Part shown: piece by piece, positions 6,465 through 13,072 of the stretch
How the letters are laid out: each line of letters opens with the position of its first letter
How positions within the stretch are numbered: position 1 is the stretch's first letter
NCBI GenBank assembly: GCA_044375275.1
Contig: JBILMZ010000064.1
Location: 1-15,680 of the forward strand
Source: SZUA-430 sp044375275
GTDB lineage: Bacteria; Pseudomonadota; Alphaproteobacteria; Micropepsales; Micropepsaceae
DNA length: 15,680 nt
Reading direction: 5' to 3'
The notes under the pieces: generated by a model
Databases searched by the model: none
The model's input: the letters and a program-made list of their open reading frames with translations, nothing else
Told to the model about the DNA's origin: nothing
Translations under genes and position numbers: made by a program

Positions 6465-7109
6465 ATGAAGAAATTTCTGGCGTTCATCGGGATCACGGTC
6501 GTGACCCTCGCGTCAGGCACCGTGTCAGCGCAGGCCGACGCGCTGCCCTACGGCCCTGACACCTGCAAGCCCGGCTATGTCTGGCGCGAAGCCTCGCCGA
6601 CAGACCGTGTCTGCGTGCCGCCGGCCTCGCGCACGCGCGCCCAGAACGACAACGCGCAGGCCATGCTCCGTCGCAGCCCCGTCGGCGGCGCCTATGGCCC
6701 GGACACCTGCCTGCCCGGCTTTGTCTGGCGTGAAGCCTTCCCCGGCGACCGCGTCTGCGTGACGCCGGCCCGGCGCACCGCAACCGCCGAGGAAAACAGG
6801 CTCGGCATGTCGCGTCGCGTGCTCGCTTACGGTCCCGACACCTGCAGGCCCGGCTATGTGTGGCGTGAAGCGATCCCCAGCGACCATGTCTGTGTAACAC
6901 CGGAAGCCCGCGCGCGCACCGCGTCGGAGAACGCAGCCGCCCCTTCGCGCGTCCAGCCCGGCGGCGGCGCCTATGGCCCGGCCACCTGCATCGCCGGCTT
7001 CGTCTGGCGTGAGGCCTATCCCGGCGACGTCGTCTGCGTCACGCCCGATATCCGCGAGCTCGTGAAGCAGGAGAACATCCAGGGCCCGTCGCGCCGCGTC
7101 GCGCCCTGA
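6465..7109 (+). CDS. Secreted protein with four cysteine-pair repeats
   Basis: A 214-residue exported protein. Residues 1-24 (MKKFLAFIGITVVTLASGTV then SAQA) form a classical Sec signal peptide. The rest is four copies of one module at about 29-56, 77-104, 122-149 and 170-197, with consensus YGPDTCxxGYVWREAxPxDxVCVTPxxR, each followed by a variable linker usually containing EN or DN. Each module has exactly two cysteines, consistent with one disulfide per repeat in the periplasm or outside the cell. Similar modules occur in hypothetical proteins of other bacteria, actinobacteria among them; I know of no assigned function. Start choice: GGGAG lies about 8 nt before the ATG at 6465 and the signal peptide begins there. 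The frame is open from 6339, but that part does not look coding. The gene is followed by a clear terminator. Confidence 0.88.
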   Translation: MKKFLAFIGITVVTLASGTVSAQADALPYGPDTCKPGYVWREASPTDRVCVPPASRTRAQNDNAQAMLRRSPVGGAYGPDTCLPGFVWREAFPGDRVCVTPARRTATAEENRLGMSRRVLAYGPDTCRPGYVWREAIPSDHVCVTPEARARTASENAAAPSRVQPGGGAYGPATCIAGFVWREAYPGDVVCVTPDIRELVKQENIQGPSRRVAP

Positions 7110-7137
7110 TTGAAGCCGCACAGCAGGACATGAAGGG

Positions 7138-7169
7138 GCCCGGCAGCAAAACTGCCGGGCTTGCCTTTT
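7138..7169 (+). terminator. Rho-independent terminator
   Basis: GCCCGGCAG (7138-7146), loop CAAAA, CTGCCGGGC (7152-7160), then TTGCCTTTT. The perfect 9-bp GC-rich stem lies 29 bases after the stop of the repeat protein. It also lies just beyond the 3' end of the convergent minus-strand gene, which could use the same stem, though the T-run is better on the plus strand. Confidence 0.85.
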
Positions 7170-7179
7170 CACAAAGGCA

Positions 7180-7746
7180 CTAGCGAAGCCAGTCAAGCAC
7201 CCGGCGAATGATGCCAGGCTCAAGTCCCGGTGACACAGTGATGATCTCGCCGGCCAGAGCCCAGCGCCCGTCACCATTCCGGCTTTCAAGATGGGCCACG
7301 ATCTCGCGCCCCAGATCCTGCACGCTGAAGAAGGCATAGGTGTAGGAGTCATGGTACGGCGCAGGCCCACCGACACGGCTCCAGAATTCCGTGACCATGC
7401 AGACCTTCAGATGATTGCCTTCGTGCACAAGCAGGAGTTCCGGCGGGCTGCGATCATCCGCAGGCGTTGCCTCGAACGCTTCCATCCATGCTGCAAGCGG
7501 CTGCGGTCTGCTTCGTCGACCAGTCTGCGTGATGACCTCCACCCCGTCCCCGAGGCGCGAGGCAAAGTCCACGAGAGCCCGCCAGAGCGCCTCGTCGAAC
7601 ACCATGTCATCCTGTCCCTCGACATGGCTGTCCTGGACCACCGCAAACCGGCACCCCAACCCCACCTGCCGCGCCACCGACGGCTGCGCATAAACACCAT
7701 CCATCCCGCTGACAAAGCGAACCTGGGTCTTGCCTGTGTGTGTCAT
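7180..7746 (-). CDS. Hypothetical protein at the end of the HEPN/SNF2 cluster
   Basis: A 188-residue soluble-looking protein that I do not recognise. It has no signal peptide, membrane segment or obvious catalytic motif. The best-marked stretch is ELLLVHEGNHLKV followed by WSRVGGPAPYHDSYTYAFFS (123-142), rich in aromatic residues, then a C-terminal helix ending in RRVLDWLR. Composition and size would suit a small alpha/beta domain such as an immunity or antitoxin protein, but no motif proves that. It starts 35 bases after the stop of the HEPN gene on the same strand, so the two are probably co-transcribed. The ribosome site before the ATG is weak. Confidence 0.7.
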   Translation of the reverse strand: MTHTGKTQVRFVSGMDGVYAQPSVARQVGLGCRFAVVQDSHVEGQDDMVFDEALWRALVDFASRLGDGVEVITQTGRRSRPQPLAAWMEAFEATPADDRSPPELLLVHEGNHLKVCMVTEFWSRVGGPAPYHDSYTYAFFSVQDLGREIVAHLESRNGDGRWALAGEIITVSPGLEPGIIRRVLDWLR

Positions 7747-7781
7747 GCTGCAATCTTGTCCATTACAAGGTTAGCCCCTCG

Positions 7782-8468
7782 CTACTCCACGAGCGGATAA
7801 TACGGTGCACCCCACTTCACTTCGGGGTGGTCCATCATCAGGTTGATGAAGACGGGCACCAGGAAGGACAGGATACTCGCCCCGTCGCGCACCTGCGACC
7901 GGTTGACGGAGCTGTTCCAGGTAGCTCCGCCATGGACCAGCTGGTTCCTCAGCACATAGAGCCGGTCAAAGAGCGTGACAAGGATCGCTTTCGTATCCTT
8001 GTCACTCAACGCAGTCTGCGTGCGGCGGATGCTCTTGTCGAAGCGCTCCTGCCAGTCCTTGTTGCCGGGCAGCCCGTTATGAAAGTTCCAGAACGGCTGG
8101 AACACATAACGGTTGTCGAGGAACACGCGGATGGACGAGGCGAACTTCTTCCAGATCGCCCCGTAGATGGCCTGGTCGGCATCGAGCTTCAGGATCTTCT
8201 CGAAGTAGTCGTCAAAGCAGCGCCGCTCCCCCAGGGCCGTCACCTCGCCGCGATCATCCGCATAGGCCGCATTGAACGCGATCCAGTAGAAGATGAAGGC
8301 CGCATCGGCATCCTTCCCCGCCAGCTCCGCACGCTGCAGCCAGCTGAGCGCCCGATGCACGCGCAGCCCGTGATCAGGCGGAAAGTTCTCCCTGATCTTG
8401 CGCTGCTTGGCTTTCAGGCGCTCAAAGGTGAGGCCGCTCTCGCCGGTCTTTCCTGGTTTCGTCGCCAT
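7782..8468 (-). CDS. HEPN-domain protein (ApeA-like HEPN), probable RNase
   Basis: A 228-residue, mostly helical protein. The key motif R174-N175-Q-L-V-H179-G fits the R-x4-6-H signature of HEPN ribonucleases, in which R and H form the active site in a dimer. The first helix (ADAAFIFYWIAFNAAY, 54-69), the second half around LFDRLYVLRNQLVHGGATWN (166-185) and the tail resemble free-standing HEPN proteins of the ApeA-like type. HEPN RNases act in toxin-antitoxin, abortive-infection and CRISPR systems, usually cutting tRNA or mRNA. The start at 8468 has GGAG about 9 nt upstream. The gene lies 77 bases after the phosphatase/ADP-ribosylglycohydrolase gene and 35 before the unknown gene, all in one direction. 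RNase activity is inferred from the motif only. Confidence 0.8.
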   Translation of the reverse strand: MATKPGKTGESGLTFERLKAKQRKIRENFPPDHGLRVHRALSWLQRAELAGKDADAAFIFYWIAFNAAYADDRGEVTALGERRCFDDYFEKILKLDADQAIYGAIWKKFASSIRVFLDNRYVFQPFWNFHNGLPGNKDWQERFDKSIRRTQTALSDKDTKAILVTLFDRLYVLRNQLVHGGATWNSSVNRSQVRDGASILSFLVPVFINLMMDHPEVKWGAPYYPLVE

Positions 8469-8545
8469 GTTACACCACTCCAGTCAAAGGGTTGCAGGCA
8501 CAAGGCCACGAAGCCGGGGACATCTTACTGCATCGCGACCGCACT

Positions 8546-10069
8546 TCAATCGACAGGAATACGGTCGATGTACCGCGCCGCGAGGCAAAGCGCATCAACA
8601 ACGTCGAGACGCGTGATCCAGTCATACGGCATCTCCTCGATCCCCGTCATGACACCGTAGATCTGCCCGGCGATGGAGGCCGTGCTGTCACTGTCCCCGT
8701 CATGATTGGCCGAGATCCGCAGCACATCTGGAAAGTCCCGTCCGCGGAGCGCCCCGAACACGCCCATGGCGAGCGCCTCTTCCGCCACCCAGCCCTCGCC
8801 GAGTTCCGCGATGTCCTTGGTCGCCGGATCGATCGCCTTGTGCAGCAACACGAGAACCTCCTCGACGCCTGGCAGCCCCGCAAGCTGCGCGGCCTCCTTC
8901 TCAACGGCACCCCGCAGCGTGTCGCCATCAAGGATGCGCCGCACGACCGCCGCCAGCACGCCGGCGCTCCAGTAGCCCGACGGATGACCATGCGTCAGTG
9001 CCGCCGCCCGCGATGCCAGCCAGAAACACGCCTCGGGATGGAGATTGCCCATGACACCAATCGGTGCCACGCGCATCACGCCCCCGCAGCCCTTGCTGTC
9101 ATTGATCGGCTGTTCAATCGTGCCGCGCCCTCCCTTGCCCAGCGCACTCAGGCAAGTACCGCCAGGTGCCCGCTGCTCCCACAGTTCCGGCAGGAGCAGC
9201 AGGCCCGTGTCATCGGAGAAGTCGCGGAACTTCGCGTGCTGTGTCCGCAGCCAGTCCACATAGGACTTGCGGACCGACTCCAGGACAGCCTCGCCCTCCT
9301 GCCCCCAGGCACGCCCCACCCCCTCGACCGTGAACAGCGTCATCTGCGTGTCGTCGCTGACAACCCAGCGCCCGTCCTCTCCGAAGACCGGCGCCACAAG
9401 CCCATCCGGCCCATGGGTCTTGGCAATGCTGCGACGGCTCATGAACTCGACGGGATAGCCAAAGGCGTCTCCGATCGCGCCGCCCATCAGGCAGCCCAGC
9501 ACGCGCGACCGCCGCTCGTCATCATCAACCCGCCGACACGCCTTCACATGCCGCAACTGCTCCGTCGTCTCGATCGCGCCAACCCTCACGCGGCGCACAT
9601 ACTCAATCGCCTCGTCAGCATCCATGCCCAGTTCCACCAGCAGCCGCGCCGAAATAGTGCCGGCACGACCAAGGCCACCCCGGCAATGCACGAGCACCTT
9701 CTCGCCCCGGCGAAGCCGCTCACGCAGGACATGGCCATGATAGATCCAGCGCGCTTCGAAGATCGCATCCGGCACTTTCACATCCTCGATCGGCAGATGA
9801 TGCCACGCGGCACCGATCCCCTCGACAGCGGCCGGGAAATTCTTCACGAGCAGCCAGCGGAACTCGTCTGACTCGACGAGGCTGACCACCGCATGGGCAC
9901 CCCACTGCCTGACGACTTCCATGTCAGTGGCAAGGTCGCGGTCCCACTCGCCCCCGCCATGAACGCGCTGGCCCTTCTTTCCCGGCAGGAAGGTGATGCC
10001 GATCCGGCCCTGGCCGGCCTTGAGTTCGTCAATCCGCAGGGGATGTGTCTGGCTTGTGAGCATTGTCAT
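8546..10069 (-). CDS. Dual-specificity/tyrosine phosphatase fused to ADP-ribosylglycohydrolase
   Basis: A 507-residue two-domain protein. Residues about 15-175 form a CDKN3/dual-specificity-type phosphatase domain with signature H128-C129-RGGLG-R135-A-G (C-x5-R) and a PIEDVKVPD loop (93-101) holding the probable general acid D96. Residues about 187-485 form an ADP-ribosylglycohydrolase (DraG/ARH) with GAIGDAFGYPVEF (197-209), the metal motif S238-DDT, and HDGDSDST (456-463). All expected magnesium-binding acidic residues of the family are present. The first domain should hydrolyse a phosphoester; the second should remove ADP-ribose from protein, nucleic acid or a small molecule. Start: GGAGAG lies 5 nt before the ATG at 10069; a second ATG six bases on is less well spaced. 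It follows the SNF2 gene by 117 bases, which contain a small hairpin. No frame disruption is seen, so the fusion looks genuine. Confidence 0.9.
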   Translation of the reverse strand: MTMLTSQTHPLRIDELKAGQGRIGITFLPGKKGQRVHGGGEWDRDLATDMEVVRQWGAHAVVSLVESDEFRWLLVKNFPAAVEGIGAAWHHLPIEDVKVPDAIFEARWIYHGHVLRERLRRGEKVLVHCRGGLGRAGTISARLLVELGMDADEAIEYVRRVRVGAIETTEQLRHVKACRRVDDDERRSRVLGCLMGGAIGDAFGYPVEFMSRRSIAKTHGPDGLVAPVFGEDGRWVVSDDTQMTLFTVEGVGRAWGQEGEAVLESVRKSYVDWLRTQHAKFRDFSDDTGLLLLPELWEQRAPGGTCLSALGKGGRGTIEQPINDSKGCGGVMRVAPIGVMGNLHPEACFWLASRAAALTHGHPSGYWSAGVLAAVVRRILDGDTLRGAVEKEAAQLAGLPGVEEVLVLLHKAIDPATKDIAELGEGWVAEEALAMGVFGALRGRDFPDVLRISANHDGDSDSTASIAGQIYGVMTGIEEMPYDWITRLDVVDALCLAARYIDRIPVD

Positions 10070-10150
10070 GATGTCTCTCCGGAGAATGTTCAGCCCTCTC
10101 CCAGACGGCAAGCGCTCGGGATGCAGGAACTTTGATGAGCAGAGTGAGGC

Positions 10151-10172
10151 GCCGGAAAAGCTGTCCTCCGGC
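10151..10172 (-). other. Intergenic hairpin between the SNF2 and phosphatase-ARH genes
   Basis: On the minus strand GCCGGA and TCCGGC form a 6-bp stem around a 10-base loop. It begins 14 bases after the SNF2 stop codon. There is no T-tract, so it is more likely an mRNA processing or stabilising hairpin than a terminator. Confidence 0.35.
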
Positions 10173-10186
10173 AGGAGCAGCAGCCG

Positions 10187-11854
10187 CTACGCGGCCGCCT
10201 CCTGTCGGGCTGTACGCACATGTTTGCAGTCACCCCGGAACTCGAAGCCCTTGCAGCTGCACTCGAGATGCCCGGTACGACCATAGGTGACACGATAGAC
10301 CTGGGAAGGATCGCGGTCGCTCTTGAACTCCCACATGCCCGTCGTCTCCACCGGTGTCTCGACCGTTGTCAGGCGAGGCCGGATCGCAACCAGACGCTCC
10401 ACTGAAGCGCTGGCACCGCTGGCCTCGGCACGGGCAAGACGAACCTCCTCGATGAGGGCCGGCGCGAGAGTGCGCAGGTCCGTCTCGAGCTGCGCCAGGA
10501 TCGAGCTGTCCGGTACGTCCACGGCTTCCACCGCCTGGATCAGCTGGATCTTCACGTCCAGCAGCTTGGCGATATAGCTGTCGAGTGTCCCCGCCGCATG
10601 GAAGTACTCGACGGTGACCTGCTTCGTCTGTCCCATGCGATAGCAGCGGTCTTCCGCCTGAGCATGATTGGCTGGCACCCAGTCGAGGTCCTGGAAGATC
10701 ACATGCGTGCCCGCCGTCAGCGTGATGCCGACACCGCCCGCAATGATGTTGCAGACGGCAACCTTCACTTGCGGATCCGTCTGGAAGCGGTCAACGGCGT
10801 CCATGCGCTGCTTGCCGTTCATGTCCCCGGTAATGCTGACAGCCTCGTCGCCCAGGTCTTTTATGTGCTTGGCAACGCCGTCACTGAACGTAGTGAACAC
10901 GACAACCTTCTGCCCCGACGCGACGACATCGCGGATCCGCTCGGCCACGGCCTTGTGCTTGGCCTTGTGCAGGGCCACACGAACCTTTGTCAGTCGCGCG
11001 AGAAACTGCGTGTCGTTCGGCTTCGCAGGATCCGTCGCCTGGTACCAGACAAGGAAGCCCTCGACCGCGTTGAGCGCCGCCGGTGACGCCGACACATCCA
11101 CCGGCACCCACGAGCGGATCTTCGGCGGCAGGTCCAGCACCTCGTCCTTCGTCCGACGCAGCATGACTTCCTTCATGAGAAGGTTCAGCTCCTCGATATT
11201 GGAGGCCCCAGTCGTCACCCAGCCGTAGTCATTCCTGTAGGCGTCGCAGAAGCGCTTCGCAAAGCTCAGGAACGAGCGCGTCGCGGGATGGCCCACGCAG
11301 CGCAGCAGGTTGAAGAGGTCCCGCGGCCGGTTCGTCATGGGTGTCCCCGTCAGGAGAAAGACGAAGTCCGGCCCGATCAGCGGCGCCTTCGCCTCATCCG
11401 AGACGCCCATCAGCTTGAGGCAGTGCGACGTGCGCTGGCTCGCATTCTTGATGAAATGCGCCTCGTCCAGCACGACGCCCGCCCAGTTCACATTGTGCAG
11501 GCGCTCCGCATTGGCCTTGAGCAGGTCATAGTTCACGATCACCCACCGAGGGTCCTCGACCGGCTTGCGGTCATAGCCGATGACCTCGACGCGGGCCTCC
11601 GGATTGACCATCAGGATCTCGCGCCGCCAGTTGAGCTTGAGCGACGCAGGACACACCACGAGGATCGTGCCCTCCGGCACCGCCACATCGAGCGCCACGA
11701 TCGCCTGGCGCGTCTTGCCGAGCCCCATGTCGTCACCCAGGATGGCGCGCTTCTTGGACAGAAGGAACGCAACCCCGTCGGCCTGATGCGGATAAAGCAG
11801 CCCCGGCCGGATCCCCTGCAGCCCCTGCATCTGGGGCAATTCAAAACTGGTCAT
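10187..11854 (-). CDS. SNF2-family helicase/translocase with SWIM zinc finger
   Basis: A 555-residue superfamily 2 ATPase. N-lobe: Walker A GDDMGLGKT (40-48), Walker B DEAH (130-133), motif III LTGTP (168-172). C-lobe: FTTFSDG (320-326), AGGVGITLTAGTHV (372-385) and motif VI QAEDRCYRMGQ (399-409). The C-terminus carries a SWIM zinc finger, C532-x-C534-x8-C543-x-H545, used in other proteins for DNA or protein binding. The core resembles SMARCAL1-like SNF2 enzymes, which move on double-stranded or forked DNA and usually do not unwind it. The start at 11854 has a strong GGGAGG 6 nt upstream and overlaps the stop of a 39-codon ORF by ATGA. Upstream lie a promoter, a structured leader and a terminator-like hairpin, so expression is probably controlled by attenuation. 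Such proteins occur in prophages, in defence loci and as repair enzymes. Confidence 0.9.
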   Translation of the reverse strand: MTSFELPQMQGLQGIRPGLLYPHQADGVAFLLSKKRAILGDDMGLGKTRQAIVALDVAVPEGTILVVCPASLKLNWRREILMVNPEARVEVIGYDRKPVEDPRWVIVNYDLLKANAERLHNVNWAGVVLDEAHFIKNASQRTSHCLKLMGVSDEAKAPLIGPDFVFLLTGTPMTNRPRDLFNLLRCVGHPATRSFLSFAKRFCDAYRNDYGWVTTGASNIEELNLLMKEVMLRRTKDEVLDLPPKIRSWVPVDVSASPAALNAVEGFLVWYQATDPAKPNDTQFLARLTKVRVALHKAKHKAVAERIRDVVASGQKVVVFTTFSDGVAKHIKDLGDEAVSITGDMNGKQRMDAVDRFQTDPQVKVAVCNIIAGGVGITLTAGTHVIFQDLDWVPANHAQAEDRCYRMGQTKQVTVEYFHAAGTLDSYIAKLLDVKIQLIQAVEAVDVPDSSILAQLETDLRTLAPALIEEVRLARAEASGASASVERLVAIRPRLTTVETPVETTGMWEFKSDRDPSQVYRVTYGRTGHLECSCKGFEFRGDCKHVRTARQEAAA

Positions 11855-11970
11855 GACTGCCTCCCTCGCATGGTTGCTGCACACGACGACACCGGCCAGA
11901 CCCGTGGCGCCACACTAGTTGGACCCGTCGGGGAGAAGCCTGAAAGGACCCCGGCATATGTAGTGGACAT
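11851..11970 (-). CDS. 39-codon leader ORF coupled to the SNF2 gene
   Basis: ATG at 11970 is preceded by GGAGG and seven T's, an ideal ribosome site and spacing. The frame encodes 39 residues starting MSTTYAGVLSGFSPTGPTS and ending MRGRQS; its TGA overlaps the SNF2 ATG as ATGA. That arrangement allows translational coupling. The sequence has no membrane segment, no run of regulatory codons and no known similarity. The GGAGG is itself one arm of the hairpin at 11978-12000, so translation would be blocked when that hairpin forms. It could be a real small protein, a coupling device, or untranslated. Confidence 0.45.
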   Translation of the reverse strand: MSTTYAGVLSGFSPTGPTSVAPRVWPVSSCAATMRGRQS

Positions 11971-12000
11971 AAAAAAACCTCCTCTGGTTGCACAGGGAGG
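11971..12000 (-). terminator. Leader terminator/attenuator hairpin that also covers a ribosome site
   Basis: On the minus strand CCTCC (12000-11996) pairs with GGAGG (11982-11978), with CTG/CAG able to extend the stem past small bulges, and TTTTTTT (11977-11971) follows. This is the form of an intrinsic terminator. The same GGAGG is the Shine-Dalgarno of the ORF at 11970. It stands 117 bases before the SNF2 start, so it would end transcripts early or hide the ribosome site unless an alternative fold wins. Confidence 0.6.
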
Positions 12001-12108
12001 ACTGACGATGGGCGACCCGTTTCGTTGCCGACTGGCCGCATCCCCTTTCGGGATCCACCTTGCCCGGGAGGGCAGGTTGGCGAGGGCGTCAGCCCAACTC
12101 TTGATGCT
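11971..12108 (-). ncRNA. Structured leader RNA, riboswitch- or attenuator-like candidate
   Basis: About 138 nt run from the predicted transcription start to the seven-T tract. On the minus strand GGGCTGACG (12095-12087) can pair with CGTCAGTCC (12007-11999) over 9 bp with one G-U, closing a multi-branched structure. Inside are stems TGCCC-tccc-GGGCA (12074-12061, extendable by ACC/GGT past a bulge), ATCCC-gaaag-GGGAT (12054-12040), and a weaker GGC/GCC hairpin around 12013-12029. The 3' strand of the closing helix shares bases 11999-12000 with the 5' arm of the terminator hairpin, so the two folds compete. I do not recognise any known riboswitch or alphaproteobacterial sRNA family. It could also act in trans as an sRNA ending at the T-tract. 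Confidence 0.5.
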
Positions 12109-12114
12109 TCGATC

Positions 12115-12143
12115 AATATAGGCGCTGTCTCCGGAAAAATCAA
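12115..12143 (-). promoter_or_regulatory. Sigma-70-type promoter for the SNF2 operon leader
   Basis: On the minus strand TTGATT (12143-12138), a 17-base spacer and TATATT (12120-12115) form a good promoter lying after the stop of the GIY-YIG gene (12214). Transcription would start near 12108, giving the SNF2 group its own transcript separate from the GIY-YIG gene. Confidence 0.6.
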
Positions 12144-12213
12144 GGCGACAAAACATCCCGCAGACCGAAGCATAAGGAAACCCAATGGTAGAAACACCAA
12201 CCGATATGTCCCC

Positions 12214-12879
12214 CTAACTGGCGTCCGGATCGTCGTGCTCGTCCTGTGCAGTCTTGGCCTTCAGCACCCGCGGACCGCCCACCCTCTCAGCCGGAACTTT
12301 CGCAGCCAGCAAGGCCTGCACAAGCGCCACCTCGAGCTGCTTCGCCTCGTCCCTGCTGAGGGGATTGAGATGGGCATAGAACGACGGCAGGAGGCCCAGC
12401 GGAACACGTCGGCCACCCACCCGGTCCAGCAGGAAATCCCGAGCAGCCTTATTCGAGCGCAGTCCCGAAGCGTGCTGATCGAAGCGCCGCTCCGGTCGCC
12501 ACTTCGTCTCCCCGACATAGAGACCCAATCCCTTCCGGTCATCGCCGTAACCGTTGCACACGAGAACATAGACGTGGTGCTTGCCGGTCGTGGTCCGCTG
12601 GACACTCTGGACGGCGCGCATGGCGTCACCCAGCCAGGTCTCGGACCGAGTCCCCGCCGCAGCAAAGCGCTCTTCCAGCTGAGACTTCAACGCCCGCCCC
12701 GACTGGCGCTGGTCCACCAGCTCGGCCCAGGCATGAAACAGCACGTCGTAGTGCAGGTGAGGCTGTGAGGCAGCGAAATCGCAGAGCTCAAACACGGCAG
12801 TGGCCGGGAGCTGCTGCAGCGGGCGGGCACCGCCCCTTCCCTGTTCGAAGCTCCTGAGAGTAGCTTTCAGAGTGGTCAT
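12214..12879 (-). CDS. GIY-YIG nuclease-like protein
   Basis: A 221-residue protein whose second half carries a GIY-YIG endonuclease-type fold: HVYVL (102-106) for the first strand, LYVGET (120-125) for the YIG strand, then R131/R132 and H136 in the RRFDQHASG helix, and E183 in QLEVAL as the metal-binding glutamate. The first residues of the motif are divergent (VYV for GIY). About 95 residues precede the domain and look helical, with no known motif; they may bind a partner or DNA. Two ATGs are possible (12888 and 12879); the second has AAGGA 8 nt upstream, so I use it. An 18-bp inverted repeat ends 14 bases before the first ATG. The SNF2 operon follows but has its own promoter. Activity is inferred from the motif. 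Confidence 0.75.
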   Translation of the reverse strand: MTTLKATLRSFEQGRGGARPLQQLPATAVFELCDFAASQPHLHYDVLFHAWAELVDQRQSGRALKSQLEERFAAAGTRSETWLGDAMRAVQSVQRTTTGKHHVYVLVCNGYGDDRKGLGLYVGETKWRPERRFDQHASGLRSNKAARDFLLDRVGGRRVPLGLLPSFYAHLNPLSRDEAKQLEVALVQALLAAKVPAERVGGPRVLKAKTAQDEHDDPDAS

Positions 12880-12902
12880 GACGATCATCCTTTCCTACAC
12901 CC

Positions 12903-12950
12903 CCTCTCTTTCCAGGGGGTTCGTAAGAACTCACCCCCTGGAAAGAGAGG
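12903..12950. repeat. 18-bp perfect inverted repeat in a divergent intergenic region
   Basis: CCTCTCTTTCCAGGGGGT (12903-12920) and ACCCCCTGGAAAGAGAGG (12933-12950) are exact reverse complements around 12 bases. It lies between the GIY-YIG start and the exporter operon, nearer the former, and would form a strong hairpin in the GIY-YIG leader. It could be an operator, a leader hairpin or a repeat element. A terminator is unlikely, because both neighbours point away and no good T-tract follows. Confidence 0.7.
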
Positions 12951-13072
12951 TGTTTGCGTCGCCACCCGGCCGGCACCAGCCAATCCGGCCGCGTTTACCA
13001 TCAAAGCGGGATCCAATCGGTCCCGGCATCCGTTACGGTGTACTCCCGTTCTGCGTTCAAACTGGTCCTGCC

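Noticed and set aside
8492..9871. 459-codon plus-strand open frame opposite the phosphatase-ARH gene
   Set aside because: It is an antisense shadow with no motif; the minus strand encodes two intact domains.
12001..12200. Protein-coding reading of the leader region on the minus strand (frames starting at 12156 or 12200)
   Set aside because: No similarity or ribosome site for those starts. The stretch contains a promoter, several hairpins and a terminator, so RNA is the better reading; only the 39-codon end has a good ribosome site.
12800..13072. N-terminal extension of the membrane-fusion protein frame
   Set aside because: It overlaps the divergent GIY-YIG start and the 18-bp palindrome; the membrane anchor begins at the 13073 start.
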